Below, piece after piece: positions 24,079 through 36,356 of a stretch of 64,000 bases of DNA. Source of the DNA: Petrosia ficiformis (Eukaryota; Porifera; Demospongiae; Haplosclerida; Petrosiidae); contig OX345651.1 in NCBI GenBank assembly GCA_947044365.1, positions 4,360,426-4,424,425 of the forward strand, in the 5' to 3' direction. The position numbers and the translations under genes are program-made. The first letter of the stretch is position 1; every line of letters starts with the position of its first letter. The notes beneath the pieces were generated by a model. The model did no database searches. It saw only the letters and a program-made list of their open reading frames with translations, and was not told the origin of the DNA.

Positions 24079-25954
24079 TCAATTGTCTCCATAGTCAAAC
24101 ACTATTCCAGTATTACCCAGTTTCTCAGCTATCAGAGTATCCATCTTTGCAGATAGTTCATCAGTGAAATAGTTCCTCCAGTCACCTATTACTCCTTTAC
24201 GCATAAATTTAAAGCTTTTGTCTTTAACGTATTCATTCATCCAAGATTGGTTAGCAGAAGGAGTTTCCTTCATCTTCCCAAACGTGGTTTGTTCCACTAT
24301 CATCTTAACAACTTCATCACTCAGGTTGTAACCAAGGAATGTAGCAATTCTACTCACTACTGTTTTAAGATCTCTCTTCATCTCTTCATAACTTAGTATT
24401 AGTGAATTAGATGCACCTATAAACGTATAACTATTATAATATATATGGGTATTAACATTGGTGTAAATTTAGTAACTGATAATCACATGACCCGGTATTA
24501 CCAACTAATTTCAAGCAACATAATCTCTATGGTAACATCACAAATGTATGCATAAAACATGCATGTACACACATCAAGTCCATGGATGAGAAAGAGTCAT
24601 TTATATTTAAACACATACCTTGAAATGCTCATTATGCACTTTGTATAAGAAATACAAAACAAGGGTGGATTTTCTGGGAGGTTGGGTGTCTCTCAAAATT
24701 TATTATTTTTCTGAGTAAGCACAACCATGTGGTAGCTAGTCCTGAACTAGAAACAGGTAGTCCTTTCAAACTTGTGACTTGACCCCCCCCCCCCCACTCT
24801 AAATCTGGTTCTGTTAAATTAAGCTGGTTTTTGATACAAAATGATCAAATTATTATGAAAGGTTAGTTAGTGTTTGAGGAAAATTTTTATTTTACTGCAC
24901 AGCTATTTTTGAGACTATTTCTCATCCATGGTCACAAATACATGTGCATAGTGATAACTCATACCTCTCTTTTCCCACCATCCCAACAAATTTATAAAAT
25001 AGTCTACTTTATCATCCTTGAAATACATCATCTCAATGAAGTTTTCAAATGATATTTTCTTATCCCAAAATGCACAAAACATGTGATATGACGATACTGA
25101 GTGGTCTTTAGGGTTTCGATACACATATATGTATTTTGCAGGTGTGGTATTTGGGTCCCCTCCAGGCATCATCTGGCATGGAAGATGGGAGAAGAATGAG
25201 CGAGGTGATTCCATAGCCTGAAAGAAATATTAGATCGATTGATTGTTAAGTCCATTAATAATCATACAGGAGATTATAAGTGACAAAATGATGAAGAAGC
25301 ACTCAACTGTATAGACCCAAGTACACCTAGGGTTAAAAATCATGAGTACTGACTGAGGCAACCTACGAACTGTTAAAACAAAGTCACCTACTATTATAGA
25401 AGACTCTCTAAATTATTTGTTTTGGAAGGGAAGGGCGTTACAATTGCAAGGAATACAAAATGTCATACATGGCCTCCCCACTTGTTTGCATAGGAATGCT
25501 ACCATTAATTACAAGAGAGGGTATGGCTTTACAGCCGAAACCAATACCAATTCATCCATAAGAATGTTAGGCCCCTGCTAAGCCCATGTCACAAAGTTAA
25601 TTGATAGTTTATGCCTGATGGCCCTGATTTATATACAACGTAGATAAAAAATATCACCTCGGCCTCATCCAGTGTCATCTGTTCAAGCCATGGTACAGCC
25701 ACATGTGATTCCTGTCCATCATCCACACCACTGTTTCTGACAAGCTTCACAATCTGTTGCATCCATGTGGTACCACACTTGGGAGATGCCACAACAAACA
25801 CATCATCGTGTCGAACAGAGAACATTTCTTTTAGATTCTTGAACACATCAGGTTTTACACCAGGTGAAAGACGGAATCCCTCAAATAGTGGCGGCATCTG
25901 GCCTTGACTTGCAGCTTCAGCAGCCCTTTTTGATGGCATAAACTCAGTAGCCAT
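24079..25954 (-). CDS. Cytosolic sulfotransferase (SULT family), complete, 3 exons
   Basis: Exons in transcript order: 25954-25658, 25217-24965, 24416-24079. The 888 nt give 295 aa, the usual SULT length. The 5' PAPS-binding loop SPKCGTTW is at 57-64 (family consensus YPKSGTTW; here Cys replaces Ser). The catalytic-base region SHLP has His at 110. YVYRNPKD and SYHMFCAFW follow, then LGWWEKRG, YEEMKRDL, and the 3' PAPS-binding RKGVIGDWRNYFT near the C-terminus. The family transfers sulfate from PAPS to hydroxyl or amine groups of small molecules in the cytosol; the substrate cannot be inferred. There is no signal peptide or membrane segment. The N-terminus is unusually rich in Ala and Gln before the fold starts. 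The stop is followed at lower coordinates by a decayed copy of its own last exon. Confidence 0.95.
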
Positions 25955-26228
25955 GATTTTAAAATCTACAATGTATTACAGGTTTCACGAACTGACAATG
26001 GCTGATCAGTTGATGACATAATCTATATTAAATTTTAATTATCTATAATTGAGTTCATGAACTGCTGATTTTGTTATTCTTCACTGCAACATGAAATAAA
26101 GGCTCAGTCTAATAGTAATTGGGTGCTTGTAAATGATTATTATACTGTATAATAATTATTATATATATATATATATAATTTATTATAATTAATTTCACAA
26201 AAAAATTAAATTCTACTAAATCTGTCAT

Positions 26229-26433
26229 TCATACTGGAAGTTGATCATCCTCATTAGAAGAAGTCCTATTAAAACTATCAGTTACGATTCTACTTTGTTG
26301 ACTTATAATATACGAGACAAAGATTACAATCGTCAATGTAGCAAGCATATTGATGGCATAATATCCAGGGAAAAGATATAGTAAGCCTCGACCATTGTGT
26401 GTTAACATGACATGCTGAAATAATATGTAGAAC

Positions 26434-26489
<56 letters not shown>

Positions 26490-29400
26490 GTATGAAACAA
26501 TATAATTATACGTATAGTTAGATAGATATTGACATATAGTCAGATAAACATATATTACCTCAATAGCCATTCTTCCAAATTGCTGGAAAATGACGCTATA
26601 AGTGGACCTCACTACTTCAGTCCAATTGCGAAAGATGATGTATGCTACAATCTATTATTAAATTATAAATGTTAATATTAATAATCATTACAGTAATGTA
26701 TGCATATAACCATTCTGTATATCTTGTATTATTTATGTATCTGCTCTGTATGTCTAGTCTATATGTCTAGTCTGTATGTCTAGCCTGTATGTCTAGTCTG
26801 TATGTCTAGTCTGTATGTCTAGTCTGTATGTCTAGTCTGTATGTCTAGCCTGTATATCTAGTCTGTATGTCTAGCCTGTATATCTAGTCTGTATGTCTAG
26901 CCTGTATGTCTAGCCTGTATATCTAGTCTGTATGTCTAGTCTGTATGTCTAGCCTGTATGTCTAGTCTGTATGTCTAGCCTGTATGTCTAGCCTGTATGT
27001 CTAGTCTGTATGTCTAGTCTGTATGTCTAGTCTGTATGTCTAACCTGTATGTCTAGTCTGTATGTCTAGTCTGTATGTCTAGTCTGTATGTCTAGTCTGT
27101 ATGTCTAGTCTGTATGTCTAGCCTGTATGTCTAGTCTGTATGTCTAGTCTGTATGTCTAGCCTGTATGTCTAGCCTGTATGTCTAGTCTGTATGTCTAGT
27201 CTGTATGTCTAGTCTGTATGTCTAGCCTGTATATCTAGTCTGTATGTCTAGCCTGTATATCTAGTCTGTATGTCTAGCCTGTATATCTAGTCTGTATGTC
27301 TAGTCTGTATGTCTAGCCTGTATGTCTAGTCAGTATGTCTAGTCTGTATGTCTAGTCTGTATGTCTAGTCTGTATGTCTAACCTGTATGTCTAGTCTGTA
27401 TGTCTAGTCTGTATGTCTAGTCTGTATGTCTAGACTGTATATCTTTAATTTGGCCCTGATCATGTAAAATCCACTTCCATGTATGTTACATTTATTTGAT
27501 GGTAATTCTGATCTGTCAAATCTAACTTATTATAATCATGTTAAAACATACTGGAGGAGTTATAAATAATAGATGAGCTATCATAAATGATGGAGTCCTC
27601 TCTGCACACAGTAAAAACACAGTATATATCTGTAGAAAGAGAAGATTGGGTATCATCGAGTAAAATGTTAATGACCTAAATAAAGGATGATTGTAGAAGA
27701 GCTGTTTCTATCTCTCGCAAATACCTACCTCTCTTAAGCTGATAAACAGTATCCTAACCAGTGCTCTTTTGGCAGTATCTTTACCAACAGTCAGTGACGT
27801 GTTCACCAGAATAATGTACATGTATTGTCAATGTCAATATTTATTAGCGAGCTGCAGAGTTTTTGATAGTTTTGAAGCATGGGCCAAATTGGCTCAACAA
27901 TGGTTAGTGTATGCGTCATTGGGAATACATCTTGAGCCAATTAACAAAGAGTTAATGCTGTTAGTGACAATATAATCATAATTAACTGTGCCATCTGGCC
28001 CAAAAAGAGAACTGTGCAGTGCCAAATAAGAAGCTCTTTGGGCCAATGGTGCACCATATGAGCTTATCAAAAACATTGGCGAGCTGTAATATCTTACTTC
28101 ATTCACTGTAACCTTTTAAACAGTCTCTTTATTTTGTTATGAAATACCAAGTATAGCTTCTTTGTGTTTACTCTAGCTATACTTATGTAAGGTTGTTATT
28201 TGGAAGTGGTTAGTTTAATTTTGTTGCTAAGATACCATCCCAATCTAATCATTCCTTAGTAATATTTACATGGTGTGCACCAAGCCGTGCAATGAGTGCT
28301 CTCCAGTTACCAAATGATTTCATGGAGGAACAGCAATTGCGAAATGTTGAAATGTTTGCTATCATGCACATACTCCTTACTCCAAATCCAAAGAGAACTA
28401 GCACTCCATGTCCCTTATTAAATGTCTGCCCATTCTTTGTCAGTACAGTCCAATATGCAATGCATATTCCAAGTACTACCATCTAACGAATTAATGAAGA
28501 TAAAAAGAAGCTATGAATATAATTAAACAATGCAACCCACCAGTCTGCTAGTATATATAATAGTGAATAATGATTTTGAATACGTCGATAGTGAGCTGAA
28601 GTGTAACTGTAAGGAAATATTGATCAGGGGATTAATGAATGAATGTATGTATAACCGGTTATTGAGGTTGAATTTTAGTAGGTGTTAAAATTTGTCAGTG
28701 TCCCTAGAGATTTACATAATCCACTTACCTCAGCTACTGTTATTATAACTATTAGCAAGAAGGAAATACATATTTTCATAACTACAATTTGCTTGCCATT
28801 ATTTTCATGAGCTGAAGACAACGAAATAAAATATTATATATTACTATAATTTATACATCATTATAAAACATTAAGTTGAAACTGAGTCATTATACATTCA
28901 TAGCTTATAAGTGTGTTTGTGACTGTGTAGGTTAAATCACCATGGTAACAATACTGACTGCATCTGAAAATGTATGCCCTACACATATGCACATGGAGCT
29001 TTAGCTGTACATTTGTTTCCATAGAAACGTTTCATGAATTTATAATAATCTAGTCAACGGGATTCTATTGTATATAGGTTTATTGTGGTTCAAATTCAAC
29101 CAGTGTTCTGAAGTAGGCCGATGGAGAGAGTGGCTGTAGGCTGATGGCAGGAGTGGAATACTATAATTAACCTTCGGATTAGCAGTCCAGTACCAGTTTG
29201 AGATAGCACAAATGGACAGGAATTACTGATCAAAGATAGTAGTTCCATCCCTACCATTAGGCCTACTGCAAACAACATTCGAGTGTTGTTTTAGTATGAC
29301 AATAATGACCACTTTAGTTACAAGTTATAGTAACGATGACTAGGTTCTAACTTCTAAAATAATTATAGAATTAACTTGCTTTTTAGACTGTCAGCTGATA

Positions 29401-32400
29401 GTTTTGGTGGTATGTACATAATAATATAAACCATTAGAAATGCTACTGTATTAATAGCTGGAATGGTGTACAGTGTATAAGGAGAATGAACAGTGAGACA
29501 GAGCCAGAGAACAAGATAGTTCTGTCTAAAAAGAACCTGAAAAGAGAAAATAACGAAATGTAATAATCACACTTTAGTATGACAGTAATAATTGATTTTA
29601 AGTTGTATGATTAGTTTGTCACAATTTTAGTTTTAGCTATGGTTACATAGAGGTGTTAGTTCTAAAGGTGCCTACTATTGGCCAATTCTCTTATAGTTAG
29701 TGAGTTACATTTACTGCAATAGACCTGCGGTTTAGTTAACTAAACGTCACAATACATTACTCAAAGGAGTTTTAGTTATAATAATTATATTCACTAAAAC
29801 AACAACAAACGCTTCATAAACAAAGATTTATTGAAGCTGGGATGTCTGTAAAATAATGTTTACTGACCTCGCCAATTCTTCTCAAAGAGAAATTTCCATG
29901 ATTCCAAAACCAAATGAAGTGAGTATAACTTGTACTAAAAGCTGTACAACATACTAGAAACTGCCACACCCACGTTCCTATACTGGTCTAAAATATAATT
30001 CAAACCACAGTGAATTTAAAAATACAATTATTAGTTATGTAATTTCAAAATTTATAAATTGCCTTATTTGACATTAGCGAATACATCATTGGCTGTCATA
30101 GGTTTTCCATAATTATTCATTACTTAGTAATATCCTTTATTGTGTTAAGTATTTTAACATAGCACAGAGGTGGGACTCAACAAAGAATGAGATTAAATAA
30201 TTCACGAACGAAGTGAGTGCATTATCTAGATGAGCCTCATCTGGGTGCTATGGTAAAAGGGTTAATGTACAGTAATGAATATTTTAAAAGTCTTGGTGCC
30301 TATCAATTGAGTTAATCTACTAGCATTTTCACAGGTTACTGTGCATTGAGTAGTTAATGTACATAGGCATCATGTTGTTTAAAATACCATCAGGTGACTA
30401 GTATACAAAAAGTGATTGGCTCAATGTCATGTGACATCTACTAGTGATAATGATAATTATTATAGTAATGATAATTAATTTAATGACTCCAATCATGGGA
30501 GATACCTCAGACATATTTGAATATTCTAAACTGATTATTACAAGAACAGCCCATCCTCTCCATTCCATCACTTGTTCTTTACACAATATTCCTACTATCT
30601 GGATCTGAAAGTAGAGTTAAAATGAACTCATTATAAATTCATAAAATATTTCTGTGGATAAAGATTCTTGTACACATGTGTAAAGCAGGGCAGTTAATAA
30701 ATTACTTTTTCAGATGTAGTCTACAGTGTGGTTACCATGGTGATTGGACCCACACATAAATGCACTTTTAAAACTATGAATTTAAAAATAAGCTCAACAT
30801 GACGCTAGTTCTAGTCTTACTAAACCAATATCAATACCAACATAACCAAGTACCTGATTGAGTTTAGAAGTCTTTAAGAATCCTAAACAGATAATTGCTA
30901 TTATAAATAATATCATTAAAAGAGGAGATCGCCAAGGACTTGATTTGAAGAAGAACTCCAGTCTAGATTCCATTAATATATAAATAAAATTCAACTTAAT
31001 GTGTTCTCAAAGTTCAAACTGTACTAACTTTTCTGATAGGCAGGCATAGAAAATAGATATAGTAATAAATCCGACAAGATGAATTATACTGTAAACTCTA
31101 TCTAGATCAATACCAGCTGTTTCAAAATATGGCTCCAGAGCTGTGGTTGAAAATAACATAAAAGATTTAATAAATGAAGTACAGTCTTCAGGCTCTTGTA
31201 GTTAATGTGGAGAAGTGGAATCCCCAACATTAATTATGAGAGCTTTGGGACATACGTAATAATGTTCCTGTTACTTTTACTAACAGTAATCCAAGATAAA
31301 GTGCAAGTCTGAAGAAACAAAAATGAATATTTATATTTTTAAATGTGAAACTATGTATGTAGCTCACATGACACATAGTATTGGTATCACCATGGAAACA
31401 TAAAGAGCCTTATCAAATGGAATACAACACGTACTATATTCTCTAGAATTACAAATAAAGTGTATAATTACTTCAAGACCCTACAATAAAGAAAAGAAAT
31501 AATTTCAATGACTATGTAATTAGAGTAATTATGGTACCTGAAGTGGTTCATTATTAACACTGTTATTCATATTAATAAGAACCACATTGTTCATAACTGC
31601 TTGTACTTCTTTACTATACATGCCTTCCATAACATGTTGACACTCTTTATCAGATTGTTCCCAAAGACCTTATTAAATAGGTGAGTTATTATTTCTTTTC
31701 AATAACCATAACTATGGTATTTGTGTGTGTGTGTGTGTGTGTCTATATATATCTTTGTATATATGTGCATGTACTTTATGTCTGTATATGTCTTTGTATA
31801 TGTACATGTACTTTATGTCTGTAATGTGTATGTCTTTGTATATGTACATGTACTTTATGTCTGTATATGTCTTTGTATATGTACATGTACTTTATGTCTG
31901 TAATGTGTATGTCTTTGTATATGTACATGTACTTTATGTCTGTATATGTCTTTGTATATGTACATGTACTTTATGTCTGTAATGTGTACGTCTTTGTATA
32001 TGTACATGTACTTTATGTCTGTATATGTCTTTGTATATGTACATGTACTTTATGTCTGTAATGCGTATGTCTTTGTATATGTACATGTACTTTATGTCTG
32101 TATATGTCTTTGTATATGTACATGAACTTTATGTCTGTAATGTGTATGTCTTTGTATATGTACATGTACTTTATGTCTGTATATGTCTTTGTATATGTAC
32201 ATGTACTTTATGTCTGTAATGCGTATGTCTTTGTATATGTACATGTACTTTATGTCTGTAATGTGTACGTCTTTGTATATGTACATGTACTTTATGTCTG
32301 TAATGTGTATGTCTTTGTATATGTACATGTACTTTATGTCCGTAATGCGTATGTCTTTGTATATGTACATGTACTTTATGTCTGTAATGTGTATGTCTTT

Positions 32401-35171
32401 GTATATGTACATGTACTTTATGTCTGTAATGTGTATGTTTTTGTATATGTACATGTACTTTATGTCTGTAATGTGTATGTCTTTGTATATGTACAAGTAC
32501 CTTATGTCTGTAATGTATATATCTTTGTATATGTACATGTATTTTATGTCTGCATATGTCTTTGTATATGTACATGTACTTTATGTCTGTAATGTGTATG
32601 TCTTTGTATATGTACATGTACTTTATGTCTGTATATGTCTTTGTATATGTACATGTACTTTATGTCTGTAATGCGTATGTCTTTGTATATGTACATGTAC
32701 TTTATGTCTGTATATGTCTTTGTATATGTACATGTACTTTATGTCTGTAATGTGTATGTCTTTGTATATGTACATGTACTTTATGTCTGTATATGTCTTT
32801 GTATATGTACATGTACTTTATGTCTGTATATGTCTTTGTATATGTACATGTACTTTATGTCTGTAATGTGTATGTCTTTGTATATGTACAAGTACCTTAT
32901 GTCTGTAATGTATATATCTTTGTATATGTACATGTATTTTATGTCTGCATAATTATGTCTTTGTATATGTACATGTACTTTATGTCTGTAATGTGTATGT
33001 CTTTGTATATGTACATGTACTTTATGTCTGTAATGTGTATGTCTTTGTATATAGTAATACTCAATACTCAAAATATGCCTGAACAACAGTTACCTTAGTT
33101 GTTACTAATCATTTGACATACCTTGTAACATAATTAACATAATTGGTGATGTTCCAGCATCATTGAAATCCTTAACATACCTAGTCTGTAGTTTTATAAC
33201 TTCGGATATGAGATCTTTAAAAATAATAATTACTATCAAGTGTCAATCAGTTATACTATGAAGATACCTTTGCATGACATGTTGGGGTTTTCTCTTTTCT
33301 CAAAACCAGAGAATAAATTAACTATGAATTGTGGACGAGACTCTATAGAAAGCTAAACGAAATGTGATTTATTCGAACATCTTTGGACTAATGAGACTTA
33401 CACTGTTCAGTTCTTGATACTTTGTTATGAGTTTTGTGTCAATTAATGGATGAAAAATATAATTCTGAACGGAGAGTGACAAAAAAAATTTTTAGACGAC
33501 CAGCTGGAAAGCTGAAAGGATAATCTTAGAAATAAATCGTGACTGTAGATGTGAAAATGAGGCATTTGGCAAATAAGAATTTTGTCAATGCTTACATTCA
33601 AACGATCATTACTGAGCTATTTTGTGTAGTAAAGTAACTAAATTTGGTATCGCAAAGTTGCCCTTCCTGGATACCTGGCTACATGCATGTACAAATAGAT
33701 GAATAATGAGCATAAGTGATTGAATATTTCCCAAATGACTGATTTTCCCATCCATGGTCACAAATAATGTTTCATACTTACTACACTGTATTTCTCTTCT
33801 CCAAATGCGAATTTTAATTCCTTTAAGAAGAAAAAAACAAAGAAGTTATTAATGGCATCACTGGTGTGGAAACAGTGAGTCAAGCAGGATATTGTCTGAT
33901 AAATCTAGTGAATGTCTGCCAAATAAGAAGCTCTTTGGGCCAATGGTGTACCATACGAGCTTATCAAAAACTACGATGCCTTTTAAATTGAAACTGAACT
34001 GTATACAAAGTATATGGAGAGCAGGACAAGAGTGGTGAAAATTGGTTAAAATGTCCTGCAGTTGGCTCAATAATACCACACCCCTGATGCCATTTCAAAT
34101 GTTATTCTTACGTTATCAGTACTTTCTGTAATAGAAAAGTCCTCTGATTCCTGTAGTTGTTGAGAAAGGGCACTGTAATATTGTTGTAATGTAGGGTCGC
34201 CAATGAAAAGTGTACTGTGACGAGATGTAGGATTGATGATACAGTTTTTCAAATCACTAAAAGAAAAGAAAAGGAACGATTGTTAACATTCACCATGAGT
34301 ACATGACCTCAGAAAAATATTCATAACTTTAGTTTGGAATAGCCACCGATCTTCTTACCTACAATATTGGATTACATTGTATACAAACACGAATACTTTC
34401 AAATGCATGTATTTTGCAAATGGATACTTGAACTTGTAATGTTTCTAGACATAGCAAATAGCTTAACAGACTAATCTATATAAAATTAATATAATTATGA
34501 TTAATTAATGCCTACCAATTGACAAATTACCAAACAGGTCTCTACAACAAACAAATTATTGCAAATTTTGCTTACCTCTACATTCAAGAACAGCAACTAC
34601 GAATTTATTTAAATCATTTGACAAACTTGGTAACATCATTCAGGTGGCTTAATCTGCTTCCTTTATAAGCACTTCCTGATGATCCAATCATGGTCTTGAT
34701 TATGCAATGCATATGACTTCAGCTTATGTATTTATTTACACATAACTTCAACCATTATTATAATTACATTACTCAAGTGCACAATAAAGCCAGGTAAGTG
34801 TGTTAATTAAAATAATTTATTGTCATTAATTTCGTTTACATTATTCATGATTAATAATTATAATATTTATAATTTTGCATAATACCTTTTCGTAGGATAT
34901 CTATTGATAAGACATTGGTATGGATACCATCTGTTATTCACCCACTGACCATTTGATAGCTGAGAATAACAGTCATTAGGATCAACTGAAGAAGTAAATA
35001 TAACCGTATCGTGAGGAGTGGGTGTGGTTTATGTAACTTACTTTCTGTTGGAGATTTATAAAATACTGCTGCTGCTAAAATAATTATGGAGATACTTCCT
35101 ATGATTCTTTTCGAAAATACTTTAGTAGCATATGTTTCCAAAACGGATGCACCTGCATTTGTATCTTCCAT
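26229..35171 (-). CDS. CASD1: CASD1-like protein (Cas1p 10-TM acyltransferase, sialate O-acetyltransferase family), complete, 21 exons
   Basis: Exons: 35171-35042, 34985-34886, 34256-34112, 33820-33782, 33464-33402, 33352-33268, 33214-33122, 31668-31538, 31480-31368, 31308-31256, 31140-31029, 30962-30854, 30604-30506, 29987-29868, 29536-29389, 28811-28729, 28482-28311, 27778-27729, 27629-27552, 26651-26559, 26414-26229. The 2202 nt give 733 aa (human CASD1 is about 800). There is one N-terminal membrane anchor, then a luminal SGNH-like domain (QWVNNRWYPYQC; TLFIGDPTLQQYY), then a many-helix acyltransferase part (EQVMEWRGWAVLVI; YTHFIWFWNHGNFSLRRI; AYIIFRNWTEVVRS). The family O-acetylates sialic acids in the Golgi. 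The nucleophile block reads Gly-Asp-Pro (96-98) rather than Gly-Asp-Ser. The donors at 29389 (gtctaa) and 28311 (alternative at 28270) are weak and were chosen for phase. A MITE and a 1.3-kb minisatellite lie in introns. Confidence 0.88.
26434..26484. repeat. (GA)n microsatellite
   Basis: Short GA run, reading (CT)n on the sense strand, just upstream of the acceptor of the last CASD1-like exon. Confidence 0.9.
26743..27440. repeat. 13-bp minisatellite, about 50 copies
   Basis: Tandem TCTGTATGTCTAG units with two main variants (GCCTGTATG and GTCTGTATA) interspersed irregularly, in a CASD1-like intron. Confidence 0.95.
27855..28078. mobile_element. hAT-type MITE family 1, copy c, with perfect 8-bp duplication
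   Basis: A 224-bp element beginning CAGAGTTTTTGATA and ending CTTATCAAAAACATTG, flanked on both sides by the identical octamer GCGAGCTG (27847-27854 and 28079-28086). This is the clearest insertion of the family and sits between two CASD1-like exons. Confidence 0.92.
31718..33050. repeat. Compound minisatellite (about 37- and 42-bp units)
   Basis: More than 30 copies of GTCTTTGTATATGTACATG followed by TACTTTATGTCTGTA, in two unit lengths that differ by a TGTGTA/TATA segment. Longer blocks of alternating units are themselves repeated. It fills the CASD1-like intron between exons 33122 and 31668. Open frames of 60-160 residues on both strands are artefacts. Confidence 0.95.
33537..33768. mobile_element. 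Inverted-repeat element family 5, copy b
   Basis: Starts GTGACTGTAGATGTGAAAAT and ends ACTGATTTTCCCATCCATGGTCAC; matches the better-preserved copy at 56191-56444. It lies between two CASD1-like exons. Confidence 0.7.
33860..34086. mobile_element. hAT-type MITE family 2, copy b, with a nested family-1 fragment
   Basis: Family-2 termini (TGGTGTGGAAAC and CCACACCCCTG) enclose the usual body, interrupted at about 33919-33982 by the 3' end of a family-1 element (AGCTCTTTGGGCCAATGGTG to CTTATCAAAAACT). Family 1 therefore moved after this family-2 copy was in place. Confidence 0.8.
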
Positions 35172-36356
35172 ATTGCCTGTCAATGCAACTGTGAATTAAA
35201 CCACACCCCTAATTATATACGTACATACACACTCATATTTTTTTATCTTGGAAATGGTAGAATGCACTTTAATTACAGCATGATAAAAAAAACATAACAA
35301 TAAACACAATAAACAAATTTATCAATTAAATAAACTGAAACTGAAACTGAAACTATACAATGTACATAATAAGCGCACGCATATACAAAACTTTATATTA
35401 CCACACCCATCATTACGCATGCGCGCACGAATAATTATTATGTAATTAATTGCAACATAATTACCACGCCCATTATTATTAGTCAGTGCAGTATAGATAT
35501 ATATATTTGTATATAATTATTATTTTTATTACTCGTTGTGGCATACTTTGTCTGAAGAAGAGTCTGTAAGACTTGGAAGTCAAACTTGCTTATTATCGGT
35601 GTACCAAATTATATATATTTTATCGCAAGCTGTGATAATCTCTCAGCAAATATTTTTTGCTGTGTGGAACTATCAACATTATTTTGTAAGTTGATTTGTC
35701 GCATAAGCATACTATTATAAATTGCATTTAATTACTGTATTGCGCAATTGAGTATATTTGTCTTGTTAATGAGCATTTTAAAGCAATATTGTGTAGCTCT
35801 GAGTGTCAAAGCATATTAGCATGTAGAGCTTTTCTTCTGAAAACCATTGGTGAATTCATTACTTGTTTTCAACTACTTTTTTGGTTACCTTTTCGCCTTA
35901 ACACTTGTCAGTTATGTTGTTAGTGTGTGTGTGTGTGAGTTTGTGGTTCATTACTACTTGTTTTCAATGCTAATAATTTTTTGATTGTTTTTCTCATGTC
36001 TTGGTAGTTTTGTATTTGTGAGTAAAATTGAACTATGTATATATATATATGTGTGTGTATGTATATGTATGTGTGTGTGTTTGTTTAGTTATGTATGTAT
36101 ATGAGTTGGTGTTTGTATGTGTGTGTATATGTACATATATGTGTAAGTGTGTATATATGTACAGTATGTCTGTGTATGTATGTGTCTGTGTGTATGGGTG
36201 TATATAGATATATATCTATGTATATGTGCTTGTACACCTGTGTGTGTGTTTTTGTAAGGTAATATAAGGAGCCTTTCCTCATTTCTTGTTGGTTTTTTAA
36301 TACATGTAGGAGGAAGTTATTAATTATACATTCTTTGGCCCTTACTGACAGTTGCC
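35172..36356. promoter_or_regulatory. Divergent intergenic region, CASD1-like / beta-catenin
   Basis: 1185 bp between the two divergent start codons. It contains AT-rich sequence, a GCATGCGCGC patch near 35415 and a TG/TATG-rich stretch at about 36039-36250. Promoters for both genes should lie here by position. No specific factor site is convincing. Confidence 0.45.

Noticed and set aside
24787..24795. Poly-C run as a possible assembly gap or element end
   Set aside because: Only about 13 bases, with no flanking inverted repeats; simple homopolymer.
26743..27440. Regular short direct repeats resembling a CRISPR array
   Set aside because: Contiguous 13-bp units without unique spacers, inside a eukaryotic intron; a minisatellite.
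28270..28310. Extension of the CASD1-like exon to the donor at 28269
   Set aside because: The frame is open but the following exon then falls out of phase. The donor at 28311 keeps the whole 734-codon frame.
31721..33098. Many 60-160-residue frames
   Set aside because: Compound minisatellite in a CASD1-like intron, with frames mirrored on both strands.
35172..35183. Upstream start of the CASD1-like gene at TTG (35183)
   Set aside because: TTG is not a normal eukaryotic start; the first in-frame ATG is at 35171.
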